A stretch of 58,371 bases of DNA from an uncultured SAR86 cluster bacterium (GTDB taxonomy: Bacteria; Pseudomonadota; Gammaproteobacteria; Magnimaribacterales; Magnimaribacteraceae), in assembly GCA_938048695.1 (NCBI GenBank), contig CALIUO010000013.1:1-58371 (forward strand), read 5' to 3'. This document shows, piece after piece, positions 1-8,655 of this stretch (within the stretch, counting starts at the first letter, position 1; each line of letters begins with the position of its first letter). The notes below the pieces were generated by a model. That model made no database searches and was not told the DNA's origin. It saw only the letters and a list, made by a program, of their open reading frames with translations. Position numbers and translations under genes: made by a program.

Positions 1-60
1 AAGGAATTTTTTCTTAAACTAGGTTTAATCGACTAAATTAGTGACACAGTGAGCAGTCTT

Positions 61-117
61 GTGAACAGCAAAAAATGTTATTTGTGAACATAGTAATAGG
101 TGTTCACAGGTGTTCAC
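61..117. repeat. Array of four GTGAACA/TGTTCAC half-sites downstream of the tRNA
   Basis: Seen: GTGAACA at 61-67 and 84-90, and its reverse complement TGTTCAC at 101-107 and 111-117. The last two form a tandem 10-bp direct repeat (GGTGTTCACA), one helical turn apart. Arms 83-90 and 101-108 can form an 8-bp hairpin with a 10-nt loop. This could be the 3' end or terminator of the tRNA/rpoD transcript, or an operator for a gene left of the window. No T-run directly follows the stem on the minus strand. Bases 1-60 hold nothing I recognise. Confidence 0.5.
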
Positions 118-155
118 ACTTTTTAAAAATAAAGAACCTCTAAAACCCTTTTAAA

Positions 156-232
156 TGGTGGGCCCGGGAGGACTCGAACCTCCGACCAATGGATTATGAG
201 TCCACTGCTCTAACCAACTGAGCTACAGGCCC
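156..232 (-). tRNA. tRNA with CAU anticodon, probably tRNA-Ile2 (lysidine-modified); elongator tRNA-Met is the alternative
   Basis: A 77-nt cloverleaf is readable on the minus strand. The acceptor GGGCCTG pairs with CGGGCCC (one G-U), followed by discriminator A and an encoded CCA. The D arm is GCTC/GAGC, the anticodon stem GTGGA/TCCAT with loop CTCATAA, and the T loop is TTCGAGT. The anticodon is CAU. In E. coli (ileX) and Pseudomonas a CAU tRNA-Ile lies close downstream of rpoD, which favours Ile2 over Met. Its 5' end is 3 nt after the rpoD stop codon, so it is probably cut from the rpoD transcript by RNase P. Confidence 0.93.
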
Positions 233-235
233 TGT

Positions 236-2107
236 TTATTCGTCAAGAAAACCTTTCAAGTGAGAAGATCTAGTTGGATGTCTCAATTTTCTAAGCGCTT
301 TAGCTTCTATTTGTCTAATCCTCTCTCTGGTGACATCAAACTGTTTTCCGACTTCTTCTAGAGTATGATCGGTATTCATACCTATACCAAATCTCATCCT
401 TAAAACTTTTGCTTCCCTTGCCGTTAAGCTGCCTAAGATATCGTCCGTAGCACCTTGAAGATTTTCTTCAATAGCAGCAATATCTGGAGCAGCTATAGAA
501 GTATCTTCTATGAAATCTCCAAGAGTTGTGTCTTCTTCATCTCCGATCGGAGTTTCAGTAGATATGGGTTCTTTGGCAATTTTTAAAACTCTTCTGACCT
601 TGTCTTCGGGCAAGTCCATTCTTTCACCTAGCTCCTCTGGACTAGGTTCTCTTCCCATTTCTTGAACCATCTGGCGCGAAACTCTATTCAGTTTATTAAT
701 TGTTTCTATCATATGTACAGGAATACGAATAGTTCTTGCCTGATCAGCTATTGATCTTGTAATAGCTTGTCGTATCCACCATGTAGCATATGTCGAGAAT
801 TTATATCCTCTTCTGTATTCAAATTTGTCTACTGCCTTCATCAGGCCTATATTTCCTTCTTGAATAAGATCTAGGAATTGGAGTCCTCTATTTGTATATT
901 TTTTCGCAATTGAAATAACCAATCTGAGGTTTGCTTCGACCATATCCTTCTTGGCTCTTCTTATTTTCGCCTCGCCAATAGACATTCTTCTATTAATGTC
1001 CTTTATTTCGCTGATTGGTAATTGAATAATTTTCTCAAGTTTGGCTAACTTATTTTGCAGTCTTACAATCTCTGTAAGATTGGCTTTTACTTCTTTAGCC
1101 CAAGGTTTTCTTGATTTAGCAATTTTTTGTGACCAAGATGCATCAGCTTCATTACCAGAGTAATCTTGTATGAATTCCTTTCGAGGCATCCTTCCTCTTT
1201 TTACATAAATGGTAAATAGATATTTCTCTACTTCACGGATAATTTCTAGAGCATCTCTTGCAGGATCGGCAATAATCTCAAATTGTGTTGGAGATAGTTT
1301 TAAGAATTGGAAGATTTCTCCTAATTTTTGCTGTTCTTGTACAGCAGCCTTACTAGTCCTTGTTCTGGCACAAGCTTTTTCAGATTTATTAAATTGTCTT
1401 TTGAGAGCGCTGAAGCGTTTCTTAACTTCGGCAGGATCTGGTCCAGAAGGTTCTTCTTCATCAGATTCTCCTTTTTCCTCTTTTTCCTTCTTTTGGGCTA
1501 ATGCTGGTGGTGGGATCCCTTCTTCGATATCCATAAAGCCTACTAAGACCTCAGATAATCTTCTATCACCGGCAACTACTTCTTGATATTCATCTAATAT
1601 CCTATCCACGATTCCTGGATAGAAGCAGCAAGCATTAAGCAATTCCCTTGCACCCTCTTCTATCCTCTTAGCTATAGCAATCTCACCCTCACGCGTAAGT
1701 AGATCTACCGTACCCATTTCTCTCATATAGAGTCTCACAGGATCAGTGGTTCTGCCTACCTCTGACTCGACAGTAGTTAAGGTAGTTCTTGTATCAGCGA
1801 TAGTCTCTGGTGCTGCTTCAGCATTATCATCCGAAGATGTGCTTGTTGATTCAAGAACTTCAATTCCGATATCCATCAACATTTGAATCGTCTCTTCAAC
1901 CTGATCAGGATCGGAGATATCTTCAGGCAGCATAGAATTGATGTCTTCATAAGTAAGGAATCCTTGATCCTTTCCTTTATCAACCAACTCTCTAAGACCT
2001 GAGTTTTCTAAGTCTTCCTCACCAAAAAGGATTTCATCAGAATCTTCAGAAGCTTCTACTTCTTTTTCTTTAACTTCAACTGGTGGATTTTTTGCTTTTC
2101 TTGCCAT
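236..2107 (-). CDS. rpoD: RNA polymerase primary sigma factor RpoD (sigma-70)
   Basis: Housekeeping sigma factor that directs core RNA polymerase to -35/-10 promoters. The 623 residues match the family size. Region 1.1 is around 37-86, region 1.2 around 120-152 ([11 protein letters not shown]), then a Lys/Glu-rich non-conserved region. Region 2 is around 395-476, including the -10-melting segment [14 protein letters not shown]. Region 4.2 is at the end ([18 protein letters not shown]). It lies 66 nt downstream of dnaG and has its own -10 (2129-2134) with a GC-rich discriminator. The dnaG-rpoD pair is the distal half of the macromolecular synthesis operon; rpsU-yqeY is elsewhere in the window. 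Confidence 0.99.
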   Translation of the reverse strand: MARKAKNPPVEVKEKEVEASEDSDEILFGEEDLENSGLRELVDKGKDQGFLTYEDINSMLPEDISDPDQVEETIQMLMDIGIEVLESTSTSSDDNAEAAPETIADTRTTLTTVESEVGRTTDPVRLYMREMGTVDLLTREGEIAIAKRIEEGARELLNACCFYPGIVDRILDEYQEVVAGDRRLSEVLVGFMDIEEGIPPPALAQKKEKEEKGESDEEEPSGPDPAEVKKRFSALKRQFNKSEKACARTRTSKAAVQEQQKLGEIFQFLKLSPTQFEIIADPARDALEIIREVEKYLFTIYVKRGRMPRKEFIQDYSGNEADASWSQKIAKSRKPWAKEVKANLTEIVRLQNKLAKLEKIIQLPISEIKDINRRMSIGEAKIRRAKKDMVEANLRLVISIAKKYTNRGLQFLDLIQEGNIGLMKAVDKFEYRRGYKFSTYATWWIRQAITRSIADQARTIRIPVHMIETINKLNRVSRQMVQEMGREPSPEELGERMDLPEDKVRRVLKIAKEPISTETPIGDEEDTTLGDFIEDTSIAAPDIAAIEENLQGATDDILGSLTAREAKVLRMRFGIGMNTDHTLEEVGKQFDVTRERIRQIEAKALRKLRHPTRSSHLKGFLDE

Positions 2108-2150
2108 ATCAAATCTTAAGGGTGCGCAATTATATTAGCTTTTTAGCTAA
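2108..2150 (-). promoter_or_regulatory. rpoD promoter: TATAAT with GC-rich discriminator and short inverted repeat
   Basis: On the minus strand a perfect TATAAT (plus 2129-2134) is followed by TGCGCA, then CCCTTAAGAT, with 21 nt from the -10 to the rpoD ATG. A 6-bp inverted repeat TTAGCT-N4-AGCTAA (2135-2150) abuts the -10. I see no good -35 hexamer. The -10-to-ATG segment is nearly identical to that of hisB at the other end of the window. Stringent-control-type regulation is inferred from the GC discriminator. Confidence 0.55.
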
Positions 2151-2173
2151 ATTACCTAACTTTTAATTAAATT

Positions 2174-3994
2174 CTAGTTAGTTTTCTGACTCAGTTTTTT
2201 AAGAAGATTTTTCTCAGGTTCTTCTAATTTGTGAATATTAGACAGTAAATGTTGTTGAAGTTCAAAAGTTTCATCCTCAGACAAGCTGCCTTCTTCAAAA
2301 ATCTCTTTAAGCTCTAAGATTCTTGTAACTGAATCGGACTTCTTAAGATTAAATAAACAATCATTCAGATAATCTCTAGCATTTTGCTCTTCTATTTGAT
2401 CATTTATTGATATTAATGCCCCTACAAAAGAGGCAGATTCTTTATCTAAGGTGCTCAAAAGATCAGCAATCCCTTCTTCTGGTCGTTCCGTAAAAAATGT
2501 AACAACTTCGGTCATTAATCTAACTTCAGGCTCATTAAAATTACTGAATTTATCTAGATCCTCAATTTCTTTAGCTAAATAAGGATACGATAGAACAACT
2601 GATAATATCTTAGAGCCCAGACCGGTTGTTTCGAAACTCTTATGGTTATCATCAGCTTCAGGATTAGTTTCTTTTTTTATCCTACCAGGAAAATTAATTG
2701 TCTTACTTCGAGTTTTAAGATCCTTTGTGTCCAAACCAGTAACTTTGGATACCTCGCTCTCAAGTAGCTTTTTTATCGAACTTTCTTGCATAGTCGCCAG
2801 AAGTTCCATTGCCTTGAAAGCCAAAGAGGCTTTCTTTTCCAAAGAAGTAACTTCTGAGACTTGGGTTAACCTCTCAATGAAATATTCTGATAAAAGGTTG
2901 GCTTGTTTTGACATTTCCTTAAAACTTTCAACTGAGTCTTTTTCTAGCAAGCTAGCTGGATCTTCTCCTTCTGGTAAAAATAAGAACTTTATTTCAGTTC
3001 CATCAGTTACAGATGGCAATACATTCTTGAGAGCCCCCCATGCAGCGCCTCGCCCTGCGTCATCTCCGTCAAAACAAAAAACTATCTCATTAACTATTTG
3101 TAGCAATTTCTGAATATGAAATCTATTTGTGGCTATCCCTAAAGTAGCAACCGAATTGGTCATACCATGTTCGTACATGGCAATAGAATCCATATACCCC
3201 TCAACTACAAATATTTCCTTTAGATCTTTTCTAAACTCAAGGGCTTCATAAAGCCCATACAGTTCTCTGCTTTTTTGGAAGACCGCCGTTTCACCGGTAT
3301 TAAGATACTTGGGCTGGTCATCTGGATTCATAACTCTCCCCCCAAAACCTACAACTCTTCCCTTTCGATCTTTAATAGGAAACATGAGTCTGTCTCTAAA
3401 GACATCAAACAATTTATTATCTTTATTTTTTTTAGCTAAACCTGATTTTATTAGAATTTCTTCTTTTATACCTTTGCTTAACATTTGTTTTGAAAGAGCA
3501 TCCCAGGATTTACTGGCATATCCCAAACAAAACTTTTTACATACTTCACTTGAGATTTTTCGTCCTTCTAATATGTAATTCCTGACATGTTCAGAATTAT
3601 CAGAATTTGCTAAATTCTTCTCAAAGATATCTGCAGCAACCTGCAGTGCATCATAAATAGGATTCTTTTCAGGGCTTACGGCGCTGCTATTTTCATAAGG
3701 AACTTCCATTCCAGCTCTTGCAGCTAAAGCCTCTATTGATTCTATAAAATCATATCCTTGATGAGATTGTAAGAAACCTATTACATTCCCACTTGCCCTG
3801 CATTTAAAGCAGAAATAAAACTGTTTTTGCTCACTGACACTAAAAGATGGATTTTTACCATCATCGCAAAAAGGACACTGCCCCCAATGATCCTTACCTT
3901 TTCTTTTGAGAGGTAAATAGGAGTCAACCAGTGACACAATATCTGTGGTATCAACTATATCCCTTATAAATTCTTGCGGAATTGAACCTGACAC
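2174..3994 (-). CDS. dnaG: DNA primase DnaG
   Basis: Makes RNA primers at the replication fork. The 606 residues are of usual length. The N-terminal zinc module has Cys40, Cys43, Cys62 and Cys65, so the usual CPFH is CPFC here and all four ligands are Cys. The RNA polymerase/TOPRIM core contains VVEGYMD and FCFDGDDAGRGA. The C-terminal helicase-binding region is weakly conserved, as is usual. The start is GTG, sharing its first G with the TAG stop of ruvX, so the two are translationally coupled. Its neighbours are ruvX upstream and rpoD downstream; the usual yqeY/rpsU are not beside it. Confidence 0.98.
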   Translation of the reverse strand: MSGSIPQEFIRDIVDTTDIVSLVDSYLPLKRKGKDHWGQCPFCDDGKNPSFSVSEQKQFYFCFKCRASGNVIGFLQSHQGYDFIESIEALAARAGMEVPYENSSAVSPEKNPIYDALQVAADIFEKNLANSDNSEHVRNYILEGRKISSEVCKKFCLGYASKSWDALSKQMLSKGIKEEILIKSGLAKKNKDNKLFDVFRDRLMFPIKDRKGRVVGFGGRVMNPDDQPKYLNTGETAVFQKSRELYGLYEALEFRKDLKEIFVVEGYMDSIAMYEHGMTNSVATLGIATNRFHIQKLLQIVNEIVFCFDGDDAGRGAAWGALKNVLPSVTDGTEIKFLFLPEGEDPASLLEKDSVESFKEMSKQANLLSEYFIERLTQVSEVTSLEKKASLAFKAMELLATMQESSIKKLLESEVSKVTGLDTKDLKTRSKTINFPGRIKKETNPEADDNHKSFETTGLGSKILSVVLSYPYLAKEIEDLDKFSNFNEPEVRLMTEVVTFFTERPEEGIADLLSTLDKESASFVGALISINDQIEEQNARDYLNDCLFNLKKSDSVTRILELKEIFEEGSLSEDETFELQQHLLSNIHKLEEPEKNLLKKLSQKTN

Positions 3995-4419
3995 TAATCC
4001 TTACTCCTAAACCAATCCTCTAAAATAACTTGAGCAGAGATGCTGTGCTTATTTGAGGAATCTTTGGTACCAATCGTTTCTTTTTCAAGTCTCTCTTTAG
4101 CTTCTCTACTTGATAATCTTTCATCAGTTTTTTCAATATTAATATCATATCTCTTATTCAAAGAATTAGAGAATCTATCTGCGAGGTCTTGAATCTTGCT
4201 TCTAGTGCCATCCATATTAAAAGGGTCACCAACTACAAACAGATGAGGTTGCCACTCATTAATTATCTTATCTAATTCAGACCAATTAGGTTGTCCATCA
4301 ATAGCAGTTATTGAATAAAAAGTTGAGGCTGTTTTAGTTATCTCTTGCCCTATGGCAATTCCAATATTTTTTATTCCAAAATCAAAGGCCATAACGACCC
4401 TCGGGAGACTTTTATTCAT
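3994..4419 (-). CDS. ruvX: Putative pre-16S rRNA nuclease / Holliday junction resolvase-like RuvX (YqgF)
   Basis: RNase H-fold protein of the YqgF family, linked to 16S rRNA 5'-end maturation and formerly annotated as a resolvase. It has 141 residues. The N-terminal signature FDFGIKNIGIAIG carries the first catalytic Asp. VGDPFNMDGT (commonly VGLPLNMDGT) and DERLSS carry later conserved acidic positions. It overlaps gshB upstream by 4 nt (ATGA) and dnaG downstream by 1 nt. The pairing with gshB matches gene order I recall from Pseudomonas. Confidence 0.95.
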   Translation of the reverse strand: MNKSLPRVVMAFDFGIKNIGIAIGQEITKTASTFYSITAIDGQPNWSELDKIINEWQPHLFVVGDPFNMDGTRSKIQDLADRFSNSLNKRYDINIEKTDERLSSREAKERLEKETIGTKDSSNKHSISAQVILEDWFRSKD

Positions 4420-5357
4420 AAGGTAAATTCTTCTACCGCTTCAATGAAAGTCTTAGCAACATCTATGTCGCATAGCTCTTTATATTCTTTAAAACAGGTA
4501 GGGCTGGTAACATTTATCTCTGTTAAGTAATCACCAATTATGTCCAAACCTACTAGTAGAAGTCCTTTCTCTACTAAGGAGGGACCGACCTCTTTACAAA
4601 TCCACATATCTCGGTCTGATAGAGATTTTGCTACAGCAGATGCACCAGCTGCCAGGTTTCCTCTCAATTCACCTTCTGCAGGAATTCTAGCAATAGCAGC
4701 AGACATAGGTTCTCCGTTAATTATAAGAACACGTTTGTCACCTTCTGTTATCTCGGGTATGTACTCTTGAATCATTACCTTTTGAGTAAAGTGAAGAGTT
4801 ATTGTTTCTAAAATAACGTTTAAATTAGGATCATTTTTCTTTAATCGAAAAATAGATGCACCGCCCATACCGTCTAATGGTTTTATGACAGTGTCGTTGT
4901 GCTCTTCTACAAAATCAGTTAAAAGTTTTTTATGGCTTGTGACTAAGTGCTTAGTACAACATTGAGGAAATTCAGTAGCAAATACCTTTTCATTACAGTC
5001 TCTTAAGCTTCTAGGATTATTAAAAATACTTACACCCTCTCTAGAAGCCATCTCCAAGACATAAGTGTTATAAATATAATTAGAATTAAATGGCGGATCT
5101 TGCCTCATTAGAATGGCATCAAGCTGAGAGAGCCTAATTAATTTTTCTTCTTCTAGTTCAAACCAACCTAAGGGGTCATTCTTTACTTCAACTTTTGAAG
5201 AAGCTGCATAAGATATTCCTGAATTTATATATAAAGAATCCGGAGTCATGTAGAAAAGTTCATGATTTTTATTTTGTGCCTCAATCATCATTGCCAAAGT
5301 ACTATCTTTCTTAAAATTTATAGTTTCGATTGGGTCCATTACAATGCCTAACTTCAT
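4416..5357 (-). CDS. gshB: Glutathione synthetase
   Basis: ATP-grasp ligase joining gamma-glutamylcysteine and glycine to make glutathione. The 313 residues match the bacterial GshB length. MRQDPPF (84-90) and KPLDGMGG (159-166, ATP-binding loop) are hallmarks. The C-terminal segment GLDIIGDYLTEINVTSP carries metal and substrate ligands. It lies 20 nt downstream of rsmE and overlaps ruvX by 4 nt, in one minus-strand run rsmE-gshB-ruvX-dnaG-rpoD. gshA is not in the window. Confidence 0.97.
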   Translation of the reverse strand: MKLGIVMDPIETINFKKDSTLAMMIEAQNKNHELFYMTPDSLYINSGISYAASSKVEVKNDPLGWFELEEEKLIRLSQLDAILMRQDPPFNSNYIYNTYVLEMASREGVSIFNNPRSLRDCNEKVFATEFPQCCTKHLVTSHKKLLTDFVEEHNDTVIKPLDGMGGASIFRLKKNDPNLNVILETITLHFTQKVMIQEYIPEITEGDKRVLIINGEPMSAAIARIPAEGELRGNLAAGASAVAKSLSDRDMWICKEVGPSLVEKGLLLVGLDIIGDYLTEINVTSPTCFKEYKELCDIDVAKTFIEAVEEFTL

Positions 5358-5377
5358 CTCTCTTCCTAATTCGTCAA

Positions 5378-6100
5378 TTAAAATTCTTTCGCGCCATATC
5401 TTATAGCACTTATTACTGATATGGCTGCTGTTTCTGCTCTAAGTATTCGATGTCCCATAGTGACTGGAATAAAACCAAACTCTTTTAATGCTTCTACCTC
5501 ACCTACAGTAAAATCACCTTCTGGTCCTATGGCAATAGATACTGTTTCTTTAAATGCAATATCGGAAAGTTTCTGTTCTGCATTTGGATAAAGTAATATT
5601 TTAGTCTGCGACGAAGTTTCTTTTGCCCATTCTATTAAATTGGTAGGCTCGTTAATGAAAGGTACCCAGTTCTCTCCACATTGTTCACATGCTCCTCTAG
5701 CAATTTGATACCATTTCTCAATCCTTTTTTTAGAATCGAGACTTTTTCGATTCATAACAACCCTTTCCGTCAGTAATGGAGAAAAAGTTTTTACGCCTAA
5801 CTCAGTAGCTTTCTGAAGAGCAATGTTGAACGGGTCACTTTTGATGATTGATTGACCAAGATCAAAATCGATGCCTGATCTTGGAGAAGGCGGAAATAAT
5901 TTATTTATACAAATTTCAAAATGTTTTTTGGTACTTAATATTTCAGCCATTGCAGAATTGCCTTTACCATCAAAAACTATAAAGAGATCTCCAGATTTCT
6001 TTCTTAAGACATTTAATTCATGATGAAAAAATCTCTTCTCTAACAAAATAGTTTCATTAAGTACGAAAGAGCGATCTAAGAAAGTTCTTGTTAAATTCAT
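5378..6100 (-). CDS. rsmE: 16S rRNA (uracil1498-N3)-methyltransferase RsmE
   Basis: SPOUT-family methyltransferase that methylates U1498 of 16S rRNA using SAM. The 240 residues are of usual length. The SAM-binding knot is clear: IGPEGDFT (191-198; the family more often has GGFT) and RILRAETA (218-225). The N-terminal PUA-like half contains FDGKG. It is the first gene of a five-gene minus-strand run and is divergent from the phosphatase gene at 6154, with 53 bp between them. Confidence 0.97.
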   Translation of the reverse strand: MNLTRTFLDRSFVLNETILLEKRFFHHELNVLRKKSGDLFIVFDGKGNSAMAEILSTKKHFEICINKLFPPSPRSGIDFDLGQSIIKSDPFNIALQKATELGVKTFSPLLTERVVMNRKSLDSKKRIEKWYQIARGACEQCGENWVPFINEPTNLIEWAKETSSQTKILLYPNAEQKLSDIAFKETVSIAIGPEGDFTVGEVEALKEFGFIPVTMGHRILRAETAAISVISAIRYGAKEF

Positions 6101-6153
6101 ATTCTCTATAAAACTTATATTTTAAATCATCAAATCAATTTAAAGTGTAATCA

Positions 6154-6729
6154 ATGATAAATGATCAAGAAACTATCAATATTTTTATAATTAGGCATGG
6201 TGAAGCGGCTAAGTTGTGGGATGAAGATCCAGATCCGAGTCTAAGCGAAAAAGGGCAATTACAATCGAATGGAATTGTTCAAAAATTAATTAATGAATTA
6301 GATGGAAAGGAATTTAAAGTTTTATCTAGCCCCTTAAAGAGAGCGCGTGAAACCGCAGAACCTCTTCAAAAAAAATTAGGATTTGAAATTAAAATTGATG
6401 ATACTTTTGCAGAAATACCATCACCCGAAGTAACTCTAGGTGACAGAAAGAATTGGTTAAAAAGTATATTCGACACAAATGTTGCTGATTCGGGTGAAGT
6501 ACAAAAAAATTGGCGAGACGGAATCATCAATAGTATCTCCAGACTAGAAGAGCATACGGTAATTTTTTCTCATTTCATGGTCATTAACTGTGTAGTGGGC
6601 TGGCTAGAAAAAAAATCGCAGATGGTCAGTTTTTATCCTGATAACTGCTCTGTAACTAAGATAGAAATAGATGACAATACCATTAAGCTAGTTACGAAAG
6701 GAGAAGAGTTAAAAACTATTGTTCAGTAA
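6154..6729 (+). CDS. SixA-like histidine phosphatase family protein
   Basis: Branch-1 histidine phosphatase fold, 191 residues. IRHGE (13-17) provides the phospho-accepting His15. LSSPLKRARETAEPL (58-72) supplies the conserved Arg. FSHF (139-142) supplies the second catalytic His. This resembles SixA, which dephosphorylates histidine-containing proteins, but the natural substrate cannot be told from sequence. Not a phosphoglycerate mutase: gpmA is a separate gene in this window. It stands between divergent rsmE and the fis-purHD operon. Confidence 0.8.
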   Translation: MINDQETINIFIIRHGEAAKLWDEDPDPSLSEKGQLQSNGIVQKLINELDGKEFKVLSSPLKRARETAEPLQKKLGFEIKIDDTFAEIPSPEVTLGDRKNWLKSIFDTNVADSGEVQKNWRDGIINSISRLEEHTVIFSHFMVINCVVGWLEKKSQMVSFYPDNCSVTKIEIDDNTIKLVTKGEELKTIVQ

Positions 6730-6742
6730 ATAACTAAACTTC

Positions 6743-6770
6743 TTGAAAGATAAAATATGTTGGGTATTAT
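6743..6770 (+). promoter_or_regulatory. Probable sigma-70 promoter for fis-purH-purD-coq7
   Basis: TTGAAA (6743-6748) and TATTAT (6765-6770) are separated by 16 bp, about 44 nt upstream of the fis GTG start. This is a good match for an AT-rich genome. No rRNA-type GC discriminator is present, unlike the rpoD and hisB promoters. Confidence 0.5.
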
Positions 6771-6813
6771 TCATAGTCATTTTAGAAATTACAACTGACT
6801 GAAATTTAATCAA

Positions 6814-7077
6814 GTGACTCAAAACAAGAATAAGAAATTCAACGGAGAAGGACGACAGCTGGGTCATCAAGTTTCTAAAAGCATGAGAAAATACTTCAAA
6901 GAATTGGATGGTGAAAAACCAACTGATATCTACAACATGGTCCTCAAAGAGGTAGAACTTCCTCTGTTAGAAATTGTCATGAGAGAATGTAATGATAATC
7001 AATCAAAGGCGAGTAAGATCTTGGGAATAAATAGAGGTACATTAAGAACCAAGCTTAAAGAACACAAACTACTCTAG
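6814..7077 (+). CDS. fis: DNA-binding protein Fis
   Basis: Small nucleoid-associated DNA-bending protein of 87 residues (E. coli Fis has 98). The C-terminal helix-turn-helix is highly conserved ([20 protein letters not shown]), preceded by the dimerisation helix [16 protein letters not shown]. The N-terminal beta-hairpin is short and divergent. The start is GTG at 6814. It lies 7 nt upstream of purH; fis-purH-purD is an arrangement I recall from Pseudomonas, in contrast to dusB-fis of enterics. Confidence 0.95.
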   Translation: MTQNKNKKFNGEGRQLGHQVSKSMRKYFKELDGEKPTDIYNMVLKEVELPLLEIVMRECNDNQSKASKILGINRGTLRTKLKEHKLL

Positions 7078-7084
7078 TCTTATA

Positions 7085-8653
7085 ATGGCTCAAACTGCCA
7101 ATCCAAAAATAAAAAGAGCTCTAGTGAGCGTTTCCAACAAAGAGGGGATTGTTGATTTTTGTAAGTCACTTTCTAAAGATCACGGAGTTGAAATAATCTC
7201 CACTGGGGGGACTCTAAAGACTCTCCAAGAAGCTGGGATTAATGCCATTGATATTTCCGATCATACTGGATTTCCCGAGATGATGGATGGCAGAGTCAAA
7301 ACTCTTCATCCGAAAGTTCACGGAGGTATTCTAGCAAGAAGGGATTTAGATCAAGAGGTGATGGAGAAGAATCAAATCAAGGAAATTGATTTGGTTGTAG
7401 TGAATCTTTATCCATTTATTGAGACTGTTTCCAAAGAGGATACCACTCTTGAAATTGCCATAGAGAATATAGATATCGGTGGCCCAAGTATGGTTAGGTC
7501 AGCTGCAAAAAACAATTTATACGTAGGCGTTGTAGTGGAACCAAGTGACTATAAAAAAGTACTTGAAGAAATATCTAAAAACGAAGGAGCTATTTCTTTA
7601 GAAACTAGAAGAAATCTTGCAGCTAAGGCTTTCAGTCATACAGCGAATTATGATTCGGCCATATCGAACTATCTCAATCAACAACAAAATACAAAACCTA
7701 AGTATCTTTTTGGAAAATATGAACTTAAGCAAGAACTCAGATATGGTGAAAATCCTCATCAGTCTGCAGCCTTCTACATCAATACTAGCGAGACAAACAA
7801 TGACAATATTTCATCAGCAAAGCAGTTACAGGGAAAAGAACTTTCCTATAACAATATTGCCGATACTGATGCTGCTTATGAATGTGTGAAAACTTTTTCT
7901 GAACCGGCATGCGTTATTGTCAAACATGCAAATCCATGCGGAATAGCGCTTGGGAACTCAATTCAAGAAGCTTACGAAAAAGCTTTTGCATCTGATGAGA
8001 CTTCTGCATTTGGAGGAATAATTGCTTTCAACCAATCCTTAGATGAAAGCACAGCAAGTAAAATTATTGAAAATCAATTTGTTGAGGTAATCATAGCTCC
8101 AGGGATAAAGGAAGAAGCTCAACAAGCTCTATCGACCAAAGAGAACATAAGGATCCTAGATGCTGGGACTTTAGGGAGCCAAAATAACAATCCTAAGCTT
8201 TTAAGTGTGTCTGGAGGATTGCTAATACAAGATAATGATATTGCAACTCTCTCAAATGAAGATATCAAGATTGTCTCAGAAAGAGAGCCGAGCGAAGATG
8301 AAATACAAAATTGTTTATTTGCTTGGAAAGTTTGTAAGTTTGTAAAATCAAATGCCATTGTTTACACCAAAGATAATCAAACTATAGGTATTGGAGCTGG
8401 TCAAATGAGTAGAATAGATAGTGCACAAATAGCAGCTTCTAAGGCATTGGAGAGGGGTTTTAAAACTGAAGGATGCTCAATGGCATCAGATGCTTTCTTT
8501 CCTTTTAGAGATGGCATAGATGCTGCAGCTAAAATTGGAATAACTTCAGTTATTCAACCAGGGGGATCAATGCGAGATCAAGAAGTCATAGATGCAGCAA
8601 ACGAAGCCGGTATGGCGATGCTTTTTACTGGCATCAGACACTTTAGACATTAA
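7085..8653 (+). CDS. purH: Bifunctional AICAR formyltransferase / IMP cyclohydrolase PurH
   Basis: Catalyses the last two steps of de novo IMP synthesis. The 522 residues match the family. The N-terminal MGS-like cyclohydrolase domain has STGGTL (39-44) and [16 protein letters not shown] (66-81). The C-terminal transformylase domain has KHANPCG (about 279-285), where Lys and His are catalytic, and ends with PFRDGID and the terminal GIRHFRH. It sits between fis and purD (2 nt gap), so the purine genes probably share the fis promoter. Confidence 0.99.
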   Translation: MAQTANPKIKRALVSVSNKEGIVDFCKSLSKDHGVEIISTGGTLKTLQEAGINAIDISDHTGFPEMMDGRVKTLHPKVHGGILARRDLDQEVMEKNQIKEIDLVVVNLYPFIETVSKEDTTLEIAIENIDIGGPSMVRSAAKNNLYVGVVVEPSDYKKVLEEISKNEGAISLETRRNLAAKAFSHTANYDSAISNYLNQQQNTKPKYLFGKYELKQELRYGENPHQSAAFYINTSETNNDNISSAKQLQGKELSYNNIADTDAAYECVKTFSEPACVIVKHANPCGIALGNSIQEAYEKAFASDETSAFGGIIAFNQSLDESTASKIIENQFVEVIIAPGIKEEAQQALSTKENIRILDAGTLGSQNNNPKLLSVSGGLLIQDNDIATLSNEDIKIVSEREPSEDEIQNCLFAWKVCKFVKSNAIVYTKDNQTIGIGAGQMSRIDSAQIAASKALERGFKTEGCSMASDAFFPFRDGIDAAAKIGITSVIQPGGSMRDQEVIDAANEAGMAMLFTGIRHFRH

Positions 8654-8655
8654 AT

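Noticed and set aside
1209-1586. 125-codon plus-strand open frame inside rpoD
   Set aside because: Antisense to the acidic non-conserved region of RpoD; Ser/Phe-rich shadow with no RBS.
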